Shown: positions 14,301 through 29,300 of the stretch, in pieces
Layout: each line of letters begins with the position of its first letter
How positions within the stretch are numbered: the stretch's first letter is position 1
NCBI GenBank assembly: GCA_013397455.1
Contig: VYZB01000341.1
Coordinates: forward strand, 274,483 to 338,482
Direction of reading: 5' to 3'
Length of the DNA stretch: 64,000 nt
Source of the DNA: Crotophaga sulcirostris
Taxonomy: Eukaryota > Chordata > Aves > Cuculiformes > Crotophagidae
Notes under the pieces: generated by a model
What the model saw: only the letters and a program-made list of their open reading frames with translations
Told to the model about the DNA's origin: nothing
Database searches by the model: none
Translations under genes and position numbers: made by a program

Positions 14301-17300
14301 GGATGTACCTTTTATAGAGTAGGTCTGAGTAAGTTCAGCTCAATGACACCCAGACCTGTAATAGCTATCACCTGTTCAAATGCTTCAAGAGGAAAGTTGG
14401 ACTTCAAATAGTTAAACTTCTGTAGGACACAAATTTTCTGAAGTCTAAAGGAGGCACTTTCCTTAATTTTCAGCTACAGACTGACATTTGAGCTAGCATT
14501 TTCAAAACTCTGGTCTTATGCTAGCTATATTAACAAGTAAATTTTGCTAATACTCAAAGATTTATTTTCTACATTTTGTTAGGAAATTAATATCTTTGAC
14601 ATGGTCCCAGTTAAAGGCTAGATATCAAAAATTAGTTTCTTAAGATTGAATTATAGTAAATGCAGTGACAAAAACAGCACCATGCATAAAGCTGTAAATT
14701 AATGAAAATTTAACAAAAATGAAAAGGAGTTAAAAAGAAATGGCTGGAAAACTATGTTGATTTTACCCTGCCACCTGAACTACTTTGGCAGCATTACTGT
14801 ACAGTTTGTATTCAAACAACGTGAGGACTGATCTTACAGCATGTTTAAGCTGGCATCATTTCAATGAACAGAACAGCTCCTGACTTGGAAGCAGCATAAT
14901 GCTGATTTTCACTGCTCTAATACATCTGAATCATTCCAATATGCCCTACCTGCAGTAGGAAAATAAACACTGATATTCAAGGCAATTCCTTCCTCAATGT
15001 GAATTTACAGGCAAGGTTTTGGATCCAATTAGCTAAGGTTTTCTGAAATGAAGTCACTAAAAGTGGTACAGATAAGAAGGAAATTCTGTGAAAAGCAGCA
15101 TCTTGTTAAGCAAAAGATGCCAGCAATGGAAATAATTTACAGCAGTAAATGCTATAAAGCAGTCTTGGCCAATAACCTCTTTTACCCAACACCTAACATT
15201 TTCTGTAGGAGTAATGAGAATCAGGTATTAAATACGTCTGTAACTTTACCTCTTTTGGGATCAATAAAACAGCCAGTTCTGATGGAAATCTGAAAACCTA
15301 TCCAGTATTTAATGCACTGCATCTGGAAGGCCAGATTTCACAGACACTGTGGAAACAAACTATTTAAACACAGTTTATCAGTTATGAAGATTATCAGAAA
15401 TGTATAGCACAAACTAACACGTCCACCAGGAAGAGAAAACCAATTTACAGCGAGAAGGTGTACAGGGCTCAGGAACTTGGTCACAGTATGGAGAGGCAGC
15501 ATGGGGCCAGACAAAGGTATCTGGTTTAGGATGAGGATGAGGAAGATGAGAAGATACAAACAGTTGGAGAGGAGATTCTGTTCTTGAGAGAGAAGATGAG
15601 GAAGTATCAGAGGCTAAAAAGCGAAACAAAGAGAATGATAAGGGTGGGGAGGGGGGGCAGGAAAGAAAAAAAAGATTCAAGAACAGGGTTTAACAGACTC
15701 ATGGATGCCAAAAAATGCAAAGCATTTATTTCACCATTCAGTACAATGGAAATGGTTTTTATAAAAAACAAACAAAACTTCTTCTGAAAGCAACATAAAA
15801 AAAAATCCCCAAACCAATTTGTGCAATTTCAAAATTGAGTAAATGTTTGATGCAACTAACTTTCAGAAGTTTAATATCTAAATTTGATTTTTCTCTACTG
15901 CACAATTCTAATATCAAACAAAATGATAAGATACATTGAAACACGTAATGTAATTTTTGGGTCAGTGTATTCTAATTCAGAGGCTGGTAACCTTCCCATA
16001 AGCTCTTTGTGTCAAGGCGCGATTAAGGAGAAACTCACATCTGAAAGGTGCTAGGAAAAGCATGCTACTGTTTGAGATAAAACCCAAGAAACAGAAAATT
16101 CTCAATATTTAAAATGCAAGTAGTATACTGTAAGGGTTTTTGGAACTAACGTTATCATGGCAATTTCTTCTGCAATTTTCACAGGATGCGTGGTTCACCT
16201 GCTTTTTGGTTATATGATTTTTTAGGCATATCAATTTGCATTGTGATAACTGAATAAAATAAAATAGGCAAACTACATATTATAAATATTTACTGACATC
16301 TACCAATCTTAGCTTTTATGTAGTGTACCTATGCACCCCAATTTTTTACATGCATATCAAAAGATCACATCATATATGATTTGCAATAAATAAATTTTGC
16401 TTATAATGTCAAACCCATGCCTACAGTAAGACAATCCACCAATTTAATTATATTTTAATATATATTACATTTTAATGAATTTAATTACCAGTGATGTCTT
16501 CAGGTTTTTTGAGATTAAAAGTTTCCTGTAATTTACCTTTTAAAAAGAAATTATTTGCAAATACCGAATGGACATAAAAGCATAGACTTGGCAAACAGAC
16601 TGGTTCAGCATACTTATTTTTAGCCCTCGCATAAGAAAATACCACTAAGCTCAGCAAGATCCATACTACAAGTATTTTAATTTACAGAGAACGTGGTTAG
16701 CAAGTACTTCATAAAAAAAAGAAAAAAGCTTATATTGCACAACTATTTGCACTTACATGAGAAAAATGAAAATATAATTTCATTTTGCAAAATAAAACAA
16801 AAAAAAAATCTTACGCAAAATCTAGCTACGGCCAGACCATTTTAACTATTTAATTGTTCAAATGCAGTTCTTACCCGTTTCAGGATCACTGAAATCTGGT
16901 AATGTAATTGTATTAAGCTGTCGTCTATCAGCAATAGCTCTGTCTAAGAGGCTGCTCCCTCGTCCAGAATCACTGTTATGAAGTACAGAAATTGGAAGCT
17001 GTTAAAACATAAAACTATATACTGAGATACAAGTTGCATACTGCCCTCCTCCCACAAAGGTTCTTGCTATAAAAGATTTTGCCATGAACAGATTTAGTAC
17101 CAAGCACCACTAACCACTCACAGTGCATTAAGCCAGCTGCATTAAAACAGAATTAAGCTTGGAAAAACTAAATCCATATTTACCTTAGCGATTCTGTTTT
17201 CCTAATTAATACAACCATGAACGGAATGCAGGTTTTTTATGTGATTCATATCTAACAGCTTTACAGAAAGGATTTATTGTACCTTAAATTTCACATAATA

Positions 17301-20300
17301 CGAGGTGCAGCTCTCACAGGAAGTTGAGACAGTAGACCTAAGTTTGAAAATTCACACTTTTCCCAGACTGAAGAGAAACAGTCTCCAGACTCCCAGGGGA
17401 TTAGTTTGTTCATACAAAATACCAGATCAAGTAAAAGTAGGACTGCTGACATAATATTGCCCTGAAACGCTACTGAGCAAGGTACAAAACAGCCTAGAAT
17501 TCTACTGTATCTTACCTTGGGTTAGTGAGATTGTAGCAGGATTTCCAGATCTGGAGCATGTGTTTACAGGTAAGGAGTGCTTCATCTGGGCCTCTGCACA
17601 GGGACTCCAATTTGACTTTTGTAAACAGTAATCTAGTGAAAAGGGAAAGGAAATTAAAAGAAGAAAAGAATTTCCAATTCAAAAGCAAATCATCTTTAAA
17701 GATAGCTAACATCACACCAAACTGGAGAAAATCTAACTTCAAAGTAAGCGTTCATTTAAACAATTGTTTCATGAAGTAATTATAGTAAAGTCAAATATCT
17801 AACATGATCAAACTAACAGTGCTTTTTACAAGATGGTCTTTCCAACCGGACAGAAACAATAGTTCACAGGATTTTTATTGGTAGAAGGTTTTTTTTCATT
17901 TGAAGTTAAGCAAGACAATATAGTTTAGTGAAATTAGCAGGGCCACTACAAACAGTACTTTATGCATTGAAAAGAGATGTCTTCTCTAATGAAAATTTTT
18001 ACCATTTTTATGAGAAAGTATTTTCTGTTAAGTGGCTCAGATGATAGATCTAACATATAACTCACAAAAGAAAACTCGATACTGATGCAAGCTACTTCCC
18101 TGTATTATCAACTTCTATTACAAGAAATGGAAGAGGTTATACTGAGACAGATACCACTAGACCAGATAGATTCATGGTAGGTAGTCAGCATTGCTAAGGT
18201 CAACAAAAAAATGTAGCTCTACTTTCCATTATGTTGCCATCAGCAGACACTAAAATTGACGTTTGACTTGAATTTTGAACCTTTTGACGCTTACAAGTGA
18301 CGACCTAAAGAAAGCACATCATCCATCAAATATAAAAACTATTCATAACGGAAGGAAAAATGTTTGCCAGAAGTTGCTATATATTCTGATTCAAAACTGA
18401 TGTTTCTAATGGCAGCAAGACAAAGTGCATAGCCTCATAAGACAATGACTGCATATTCCATTTACGTTCCATGTATTGGTAGTTTCTTCACAGACATTAA
18501 CTTAGACACCTTCCTGGATAATTAAAGAATATAAATGCAATGTGACTATAAAGGAGCTAGTCAGTTGGTTTGCACATTTACAGGAGTCATAGCATCTGGG
18601 AACAGATTATACACAGGAAAAATACTAATTAGAAAACAACTTCTAGTAATTACAAGATTAAAGAGCACAAAGCAGAAGGAGAGTATGCACATTAGCTCAC
18701 CTTCTGTTTTTAAACCCAGGTGTACTTTGACATTTTATTCCAGTGCCACCTTAACCATGCTAAGAGAAAAATTTATATGACTGGTCATATGGTTTGCGTG
18801 GGAAGACTGAAAAGGGTGTAGAGGGTAGGCATGTGTGAAGGCTCAGAACTTTCTTATCCCAAATAGAAACTTCAAGGCTGCTAATAGTGACTGCAAACTG
18901 CCAGAGGATTTTCTCAAGAATAAGAAATGACATCAAGTGCCTCAGCAACTATTCTTCTGGAATAGAGCCTGCATTACTGACACACAGAATTTTAAACTTT
19001 ACAGGGACATTTTCACACCTGTTTTTAATATACTATTAAAAATGCTGAAGAATGGATAAAAACTACCAAGAGATAGGATGACGAAAGTCAGGTTGTACAT
19101 TTTATGAATATCATGACTTATCTGGTTGTGTCTGCTTGTAAGACTCAGAGGTTTAAATTAGTGGTACACTGTGCAGAACAAAACATGACAGAGTAACCAC
19201 AGCATGGTGGGACAGCACCCACATCTAAGAATGCAAGTACTGAGGAACAGACAATATTCAAAATAGAAATGAACAGAAGAACAATGTATGTCAGTGACGT
19301 GTCAAACCGGAATAAATACAACAGTCAACAAAAATAGAAATCTGTTTGGGTCAAATCCTTTGGGAAAGGGAAGTAGGTAAAATAGGTTCTGTTAACTACA
19401 TTAGAACTAATGGGGCAATTGTTACAACATCAGTGTTTGACGTTCATCTTTAACATTAGGTAAAAATAAAGTGAATTGTATCATTTTAGGAGACTAGTTA
19501 CCTAGGCACAAAATGGAGAACAAATCGAACTCTCAAGTGGAAAAGCTTAGTTATTATTGGAGCTAATAGCTGATAAGTTCATGAAATAGGTACTGAAGCA
19601 GCAAATTACTCCATTACTTTAAGACTGTACTCACTGACATTATAAAGCAGCTGCTCATAACCTAATCCATGTATTAATGCATTTTTATTTAAATAAAGAA
19701 GGAAAAATCCCAAATGGGTTTATATCTAGGTCTTTGAATTTCAGCTGCATACACCAAATAATTTGATAGTGAAGGTTAGCAAATACATCCAAGATACAGC
19801 AGAAACCTGGCATTTAACACAAAGATGCTAAAACCATCCATGTCTCAAGTTGAAGGCGTAAAACTCAATGTTTGACAAGCCAATCATTGATAACATTGTG
19901 CAAGTAAGACATCAGAAACATGCAGAGATCCAATCAAGAAAAGCAGAGGACAGAGAGAGAAGATATAAAATGATCAGCACAGACCATGATAATCAAAGTA
20001 CAGAAAGAAATTCATAGAGGTGTGTGCTGCAATTACAAAGCAAACCCTTGACCAGTCAGTCTATTCCATTCTGAGTATGCAAGGGAAGTTTTATTATTAG
20101 GAAGGATATAAATCATTCATTACAAGACATGAAAAAATCATCATTTGCAAGTACCTTGAAATAACTTTTTGCATGACTGTACAAATTAATCTAATTTCCT
20201 AGCAATTTCTTTTGAATTTCTGGGATGTTGCTCCCCAGTCATCTTCTCCCACCTTCCCTGAAGCCAGTTTCCTCTTTCCCACACAATTAATGAGAAGAGG

Positions 20301-23300
20301 TTACCAAACACAACTATCAGCAACATCTACTAAGGTACTCTTTTCATCTGCTTCTATCAATATTGTTACTTCAGAAAATCCAGTTGATTGAATCACCTGA
20401 TGCCCAACACAGGCAACAGGAGGTGAAGTAACCAAATCCAGCTTTTGTAAAAACTCCAGAAAATCATTTCACTTAAAAGAAGTTTCCAAAACTGTTTCTC
20501 AAACAATCACCAAACATATCCAAAAGATGGGAATCCTGTTTCAAGTGATACAGAAGTGACAGATACCTATAGTGCCAATATTAATGATAAGGGTAATCTC
20601 CTCCAACTCTGGTTGCACAGATCTGTAGTAGTGGGAAGCCCATACACATACAGAAACATAGATGAAATATAAATAGTCAATTCAGATGGCTATTTAAAGT
20701 CTGACTCTCAAACAAGCAAAAAATGCAATAAAATCAGCCCTCAAGCCCCAGAATAACATAGTTTTGTTGAAACCTTTAATAGGTATCCTTGGTGTGCACT
20801 GGATGGCCTCTGCTGCACCCTTTGATATATTATTCCCCAAACATTTGTTAACAAAGCAGCAGTACCGCTTCTTTGCAATGAAAAGCAGCAGTCAGACCTG
20901 CAACTTTTGGTGGAGTTCATGTACACTGTATTCCATCTTATGAACTCAATGTCTTTAAGAAAAAGTAAATCTGTAAACTATAATGAAGATTGTTTCTGAC
21001 TAAAGCCAGAGCAAATTTGTTATACTTGAAAACTTTTTGTTTTCCTGCCTTAAACACCCTGCGGCAGCCAGCTCATGACCCAAACTGGGAGTCTTTCAAT
21101 CAAGTTTCAAAGAAGAACCTTCAGCCTGGCAAATGTAGTTCAGGGATAAGACCCTGAGGCCAATGACCCATTTGTTATATAAAGTAATATCTACCTATCA
21201 ACAACATCTTTTTTAATTGACCATTCTGTAAAAGCACTTAGTAACCACTGGGGGAAGGACATGTCCAGCATGAAAAGAAAAACACACAAGCAATAGATGC
21301 TGACTTTCTTGACTTAGACAAAAATCATTCCTGTGAACAAACTCACTTAACTCCCAAGATAGACAGGATCCAAATGGAATGGATTTGAAAAAGTATGTTG
21401 TCAAATGTTGACAAGAATGTATACACGAACCTGAAAGATACAGTTTTTGCAAGCCTACTTCTTGTCCACTCACATATTACTGCGCTTTCCTCAAATAATT
21501 CCCAGAGCTCTCTTTATTAAGGAAAAAAAAAAGTGTGACTTTAACCAGCACCACACACTGTAGCGCAACTACAGTTGACCTTCGGAAAACAGAATAATGC
21601 AGTCTATTCCCTTTAACTGATAAATAAACCCATCCCACAAAACATCAGTGCATGTATCATCATACACTGCATGTACCAACCAGTTCCTCTGTTACACGCG
21701 TCCAGACAACTCCCAGAAGGAAACAAGTTTGTTAATCAATGAACTGAGAGGGGTCTTAAAAGGCCCTGGGAAAACAATTGTAGCTCAAAAGAGCCCCTGA
21801 GGGTCAGAAAGAAAAAGATTTAATAGTTTTCAAAGAGTGACATATTGGTCTGATGCTTCTGTGAATTATTCTTGGAAGAAAAAAAAATTTCCATCACACT
21901 TCAACAAATGTAAATGTTTAAACTGTGAACTTAGTCTTCAGTTGTCTTAAACCTGTTACCATATGTCTTTCCTTTTTGAGTGTACTTAACATTAAAATAA
22001 TATGCTTGCACTCCGCAAATAACCCATCTGCTGTTCCCTACTTATACTTCTTTAAAAGCTTGTCAGCTGCTATCCATTGAAGTTCAATTTTCAGCATAAA
22101 ATTAGCAATTAATATTTATTACTTATTTTGCTTATTTACACTAATTTCAGGCACTACACTTGCCTTTAAGTGCCCCAAAGCTTCAAATAATGAGGGAACC
22201 TCAAACAGCTAAGATAAAGAAAACACCACCACAAGTATTTCTTTAAGAAACCTAACTGTGTCTTCCTTGACTGGGAATCTACTTTTGACTAACCATGAAG
22301 TAGAAACAGACGTAAGTGCTGTTTCAAAATTTCATATCATTCAAAAGACCACTAAGACATAGATAACTCATAACAAGCAGTACTACATACACTGCACAAG
22401 ATATACAAGATACACAAGCCCAATATGAACATAAGTAACACAAACACCATTACCTTGCATCACCTTGAATAGATCTTCAGTCTGCAATGCACCCCACTGG
22501 AACTGTTTACACATTCAGAGTAGGCAATAATTGAATTAAAATAAATAAAACTGAAGGAAAAAACAAGCAGCTAAGACCTCAAACCTCCCTCCCAGTTAAG
22601 TACTCTAGTAATTTAGGTTAGATTGTGGCTTCCTCCTGCCTACTCTCTTTGCATCCAGGGCAGCACATCCCTGCTTCTGTTTTAAGAGGAGAAATCTCAC
22701 CCAGTCTCCTCCATGGGTTGATGTTTAGGACTGAGTTGCATCATCTGTGGATTCAAATCCTGTCAAGAAGAACTGAACTTCACAGCTCTACTACAGGGAC
22801 AAGTTGTCTAATGAAAGATGGGGAAAAGGACATGACTGATATTAACTATTCAGGTTTTTTGGTGCTGGCACCTTACTCACACTCAATTCAAAGTAGGGTA
22901 TTTATAATCTTTCCAGTCATCTTAACCTGTTCAGTAATCTTTAGTTTGAGATCTTTTTTTCCCTGGACCACAGTGCACTCATATTTCAGGTGGCTTCAAA
23001 GGGTAGCTAGCATTTAAAAGCAGATTGATTGCATTGCTCTGAAAAACACAGCACATGTTTATAAGCAAAGAGGTTACAACCTAGCATTTTAAGTTTACAA
23101 AAGACTGAACTGATAGTGCTATAGATATTCAGCAAATATCCTGCATTTTGGTTATTTCTGGAAGATATGACTACATATCTATTTCACTTTCAGGTTTCTT
23201 AGAAAAACTATTGGTGAAAAGCTGATAAGCCCTAAGGTCTCAGAGCAGATTGCATATTTATGCTGCCAATGGAACCAACAAAGGAAGAACAATCAACTCT

Positions 23301-26300
23301 GTATTCAAAGAAAAACCTATACCTTTACTGCTAACAGAACAGTACATTGTTTGCTCATTCCATCAGCTCCCTTTGAAAATGATGGGACAGAATTCTTTGG
23401 CTCTGAGGAATTTCTTTCTGCTTACCGACCCAGAGGTGAATGGGGCAAAATCATTATCTGATTGGTCACATGTGATTAGCAGCTTTCTAGTTTTATAGTG
23501 CAGGAAGGTTAACACAAATTTAAGATATGAAGGTATGCTTGCTTTATGCCTCAAATACTGAAGATGAATTCTAGGAATGCATCAGATTTCCAAATGTTAA
23601 AAACCACCAGACATGTCTACTAATTGATTACAACAGAAAAGTGATGAAAAACATCCACTTCTCAGCATGAGTCAGATGTTTTCTATGACTTCCTTGCAAC
23701 TACTGACATTTTACAAAGATGCAGTATTATAAACTTCGGAGAATTCAGATTTTTTTCAAAGCAAAATAAAATAAAAAGAACATGGCAGGACAGCACTCAG
23801 TGCAGCAATGCAATTACAGCATAGGGAGGTATGTGGATAAGAAGAACAATAAAAGAAATATGAAATAACATAAATCACAAGCCCTATGTTTTCCTTTAAT
23901 ATTTTCCAAGTACAGAGATTTTTTTGCTTCAAAGCCACCGAAGTATCATTTTGAATAAGGATGAGGTAATCGATTCTAACAGAAATACAGAGACTATCAA
24001 GCAAATTCTTGCATTATTTAGCTTATTAGAACTGCAGACACAACTGAAAGGTACAACATAGAACATGATGATATATGAAGCATTTACAAAAGCCAATAAA
24101 GTACCATAGGCAAATAATCAAATCTTTCAGTATATCTAGAAATCAGCAAGCCTTGGAGGAACACAAGAAGATCGCTTCCAAGTCTGCTAGGAAGTACTGT
24201 GAGACTATTGTTTACAGAAGCTGCAGAATAAGAAAATGCAATCAACAATACTTTAAGCACTTGTGTTTTATATTTTTTATATATATATCCACACACACGT
24301 CAACCATTTAAAGAGCACCAGATATAGCGCAGGAACAGATTGTACGCTTGAAGTTTTGCTGATAAATCCTTGCAAAAATAACTCAGTTACATGAAGAAAT
24401 CAATCCAAATTTATATTATTGACCAGATGTGTCTGTCCAGCTGTCAGTATCAATTGCAAAGAGCACACAAGCAATCTCAATCATATCCTTGACTTCTCTG
24501 GGAACGAGCAGTAACTTTACAACACTAAAGACTCTAAAAAACTGTCTAGAGATACACATAGCTGCGTTTCACCTTGGATTCTTCAGTAATTGTTGCCAAA
24601 TCTGATGGGGATTCCTACTGCCAAGATATTCCTTCCAAATTCCCTGATGTGTACCAGAAGGTTGTAACATAGTCACTTTCACAACAGTGTTTGTGCTATA
24701 CAATAGGATTGGCAATTTCAAACCACTATAATGATTCATATGATTAATATACATACACTAATTAATACCTATTGAATCCACACAAGAGTAATTTTAAACA
24801 TTTTCCTGAATGATCCTTTGTTCTCTTATTACAACAGGGAGAACTGCAGTGACAGAAATACTTCTAGACTATTACTATTCTGAGAGATAGAGCAGCTGCC
24901 TCTTTGTCATTTACATTGTCACTAAGTGGCAGAAGATAAAACAAGAACAGACAGAAGATGGCAGATCACGGTGCTTTGAACATATTTGTTTTTAACAATA
25001 ATAGGGTATAAAATTAGGCAGCTGATCCTTCAGTTGCCTCTCAAACCATCACGTACTGATAGGCCTCTCAGACCTGAGGAAAGCACAGACAGGTTTAGGA
25101 GAGGAACTGCTAGATGGGTCTGAAATCATGAAGCATGTGTGGAAGTCCCTAATAACTGAGACAAGTTATATGTGCCTGGATAAACTAGTAAGTGAGAAAC
25201 AGCAAAAGGCCACAAAAGCAGCAGCACAGAACAGGCTACAAGTCACAGAAATTCTGAGGAGAGGTGATATCAACAGGGGTCCTGGTCAGATTTCCGTGGG
25301 AAAAGGCAATAGTACCTTCTATAGACAGCCAAAACGAGGCATGAAATGTCAAGAATAGGAAGGAAAAACACTATAACGTCTATTTGCAAACTAATAAATT
25401 TAAAAATTTAAAAAACACATTTTCTGGTATGTTGATATAACAACACTATGATACAGGCCACTCATTTAAAACTTAACACTGAGATACTTCAAAAAATGGT
25501 CTAAATGAGCATTTAGGATATTTGTAATACTATGGATTACAATCTTAGTGACTGTTGGCAAAGCATCAGAACAGAACACTGGAAGTTAATGGAAGCTATC
25601 CCTGAGATATTTCACTGTAAAGTGCTTAATTACATTTCATAAGAAAATAAATTAAACTTTACCAAATTACAAAATGTATTTTAAGATACACTTAACATGA
25701 AGAATAAACACAAAGAATTATTTCTTTCTTAAACAACAAAAGAACATCTACCGAAAGTGCTTTGTTCCTATTCACTCATTTAGTTACCTATCAGCCAACT
25801 TCAGATGACTGGTTATTGCACAGGAAAAATGGAGATTCTCTGTTATGATTACTTTTACAGAACAGATTCCATACAATATGCATAGAGGTATCTGCTGATG
25901 GGATAAATCTATCCTAGCTAATAGTGAAGTCCTGTCTATCCCTCTTAGAATATTACAGAAAAAAAGAAGACAGAAAAATACTCTAAATCATGCAACAGTC
26001 TGTATAAAATAATAATAAAAGGTCAATTATCCAGCTCTAGTCTCTCTTCCAAAAACAAATAATTAATGACTATTCAACAAGACTTGAATAAAAAAGACTT
26101 GCATTAAAAGGGCAGGGGGGAAAGACTGATGGAAAAAACCCTTGATGAATCCTCAAATGCATCCCCTCTTAAAATGAATGAGAAGAGAATCTAAGAAAAA
26201 CAAATATGAGAGAAGGTGTAGAAATAAAACACAACATTCACTCACATAAAATTTTCTGGATATTCACTCAAGGCCATATCAATGATATTCAAAGCATCAT

Positions 26301-29300
26301 GATAGTGTTTCTGGGCTGATAGCAAGAGTGCAAGGAGATGAAGAGAGTTGGCATCATCTCCTTGTAGTTGCAGAGCCTGACGAACATAACCCAAAGCTTC
26401 TGGTATCTGATTGGAGAAAAAAAAAAAAGGAAGCACCACTATTAGAAGTACTGTCTATTACTTGATTGCACATCCATAAGATTTGCAAAATATTCACTTG
26501 GATACCACATAGAATTCTATAGACTCCTGTAACACATTAATCAGTCTAAAATAGACCTGATGCTCTATAGTGAACAGTAAAAAGGAAATAACACATCAAC
26601 CCTGGAAAATAAGATAAACATTTTAATATAACAGTACCCTTCAGTCCTTTAAAATATTCACCTACAATTCTTTTTCAAGTATCGGTTGTATTTCTACACA
26701 ATTTTGAAAATATTTTAACTGTAATACATCAACCAAAATGTACAGCTAGACTGCAACAGTAACTTTTCTTCACCTGGAATTTCAAGATGATCTCAGCTGC
26801 ATGTGCTTTTGCTCAAAATAAGTACACTTTTAAAACCCAGAAATTTAATTAAGCAACATGAGAAGTTTGGAATTCAGAAGCAGAGTCATAGCCTGCTACT
26901 GCAAAATATTTTGTGCTATTAAAGTGACAATCCTTTCCTTTCCAACGTGACATAGTCCAATGTCTCTGCTACTCATTAGCAATGAAAAATAGTCACCTAG
27001 AGTATGTAAACTACTGTGCTCAAAACTACTTCCTAAAATAAACATGACACAGGAAAAGGCTTACCATGACATATACAAAGCAGCTCCACATTATCCACAT
27101 TCATGTGATATATGGTATAATGCTAAATCCCTTAAACATAACAGCTGTACAAGTTGGACTGAGTTCTGATCTCTTTTTTAGCTTTAAAATATTTTCCAGT
27201 TTTCTTAAACACATTTTTGTTATTTTGTTCACAATAGCCAAACCTCCTGCAAGCATTCAGAAAAGGCACAGATCTTAGCAGATACTCAGGATTTAACCAC
27301 TGTCAAGATCATTAAAGACTCAAGACATTAAAGATTCGAGAGTCCCACTTTCCAGATAAGCAGCTTGAGCAGAGATTACACATAATAGGTAAAAATACAG
27401 TAAAAACTGACTTTTTTTTTTCTCTCCATCCAGCAACATAAATGCTGAAACAAATACATTGAACAACCTAAGTCTTATTTTTGATCCTAGAGCTGAAAAT
27501 ACCGTGGCAGAACTCTGGAGAAGTGTACAAGACCAAAGGTATTCAGAGGGAATATTTCAGGAGGGGTTCCATACACATGCACAAGGAAATTAGATTCTTA
27601 TTGAAGAAATCTTCATTTGTATCCATCAACAGATGCAAAGTCTAATCTTCACATAACGGTGTGAGGCTGCACTTTTAAAACACAACTAACCTGCCTGGAT
27701 ATGGCAAGCTGCAGTGCCAAGTAAAATGCTGCCAGATGATCCGTTGGAGACAAACTGTGAGCCCTTAAAAACAAAGAAAGAAACGAAAAACCCAGTGAAT
27801 TTTTCCCCTTTTAATTCAGGTAAGATATACACACAGATGCATATATATTCATGTATCCATATTCAGATCTCTTCACATATGCTCATGTTTTGATATAAGT
27901 GGTGTTCATTTCAGAGACCTTCCTCATACTTCTCAATCATATTTGACTTAAAGGAAGCACTTAGGGCCATTAAAGGGTCATTTTTAATAGAAATTATTTT
28001 AGGAATTTCAGTATAAATCTTTAAAAAGAGCAATACAAAACGATACTTCAATTCAAAAGAATTCTTAAACAAACACTACATGTAATTATCTAAGAAGACT
28101 TTTAAAATTCATTAAGCATGGTTTTACAGAAAAAGGAAAAAAAAACAAAACAAAACACAACTCTTCCAAAACAACATGCCTTCAAGAGGACAATTACATC
28201 ATCTGCACAAGAAGTATCCAAGCAATCACACTGACTCCAACCAGGATGGTTCTGAAGTACAGAATTCAAAGTGGAATGGAAGCAGTAAAGTCAATCAGTT
28301 TGGTTCATTCTTCAGACTCCCAAAGTTTTAATATTTTCAGTACAGCGTACTAAGTCTCCTGGGAAGCCACGTACTTATGTCTGAAGTTCAGATGAAGAGG
28401 TTTATGTTGATGGTCTTTTCATAAATATAACTGTTGCCCAGAATAATGCTGAGTTGCCCAACAGCAGCAGTGTTTTGTGATTATTCACTCTCAAAATATT
28501 TCTACTACTGCTGCAAGTAACAAGTTTTAGTAATTACTAAAACAAATAAATAAATTATCCACCCTTTTTTGAAATTTTGTTTGTTTATAATGTTTTGATA
28601 AAATCACACACTTTGTCTTACTGGTTTTGACACTTATCCTGCAGAAGATGTTCTTGTAATACACTCCACTATTTCCCCCCGTAATACAATCTTTCTGCTG
28701 CAAGATTAGGGTTTTTTTTTCAGGCAATGCTTGAGCATAAGGACAAGAAATATTTATGGTTGCATCCCAAAATGATATGTCATATATACTGGACAGCAAG
28801 TTTGGAACTTCTTTTTAATTTATATTTGCTGCATTCTTTTAACAGAGGGTTATTTAGAGAAAGAATATGTAATAATCGTATTCAGAGCATCTAATGAGTC
28901 ATCTCCATTTGGAGGAAGAAACAAATTTGACCTTTAAGCCATTATAGCCACAAAGGTAACCTTCTGTTTCTGGTTTGTGCATTTCTGTTTCCCCAGGTTC
29001 AAAGAGACTGCTCCATTAATTTAGCAACTACATCCAACACATACCAAAGTAGTTTAAGTTATAAAGGGTTTCATATGTTGTAAAGTTTACCACTAAATTG
29101 GAGATTTGAACACATTGAACCATGATTAAATCGTGCATCTTATGATTTTCCCTTCTATATCAGAATACTTCTTTGAGCAAATATTTTATACTAGAGAGTA
29201 GCACACCTCTTTAAAATTAAATAAAAGGAAATCCTTAGAAATCCATTTCAATATTTCTGACAGAAAATTATGAAGTAAATGCTAAAGAAATACATTCTGT

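Larger units (their letters stand above)
9221..16874 (-). other. TTC7B intron 17
   Basis: A 7.7-kb AT-rich intron. It holds small tandem duplications at 9441-9494 and 9611-9664 and an A-rich patch at 12925-13010. I see no transposon with recognisable coding or terminal features. Confidence 0.85.

Noticed and set aside
22625..23017. 130-codon open frame on the plus strand in intron 15
   Set aside because: No domain, no supporting splice context and no coding character. A frame of this length is expected by chance in 64 kb on six frames.
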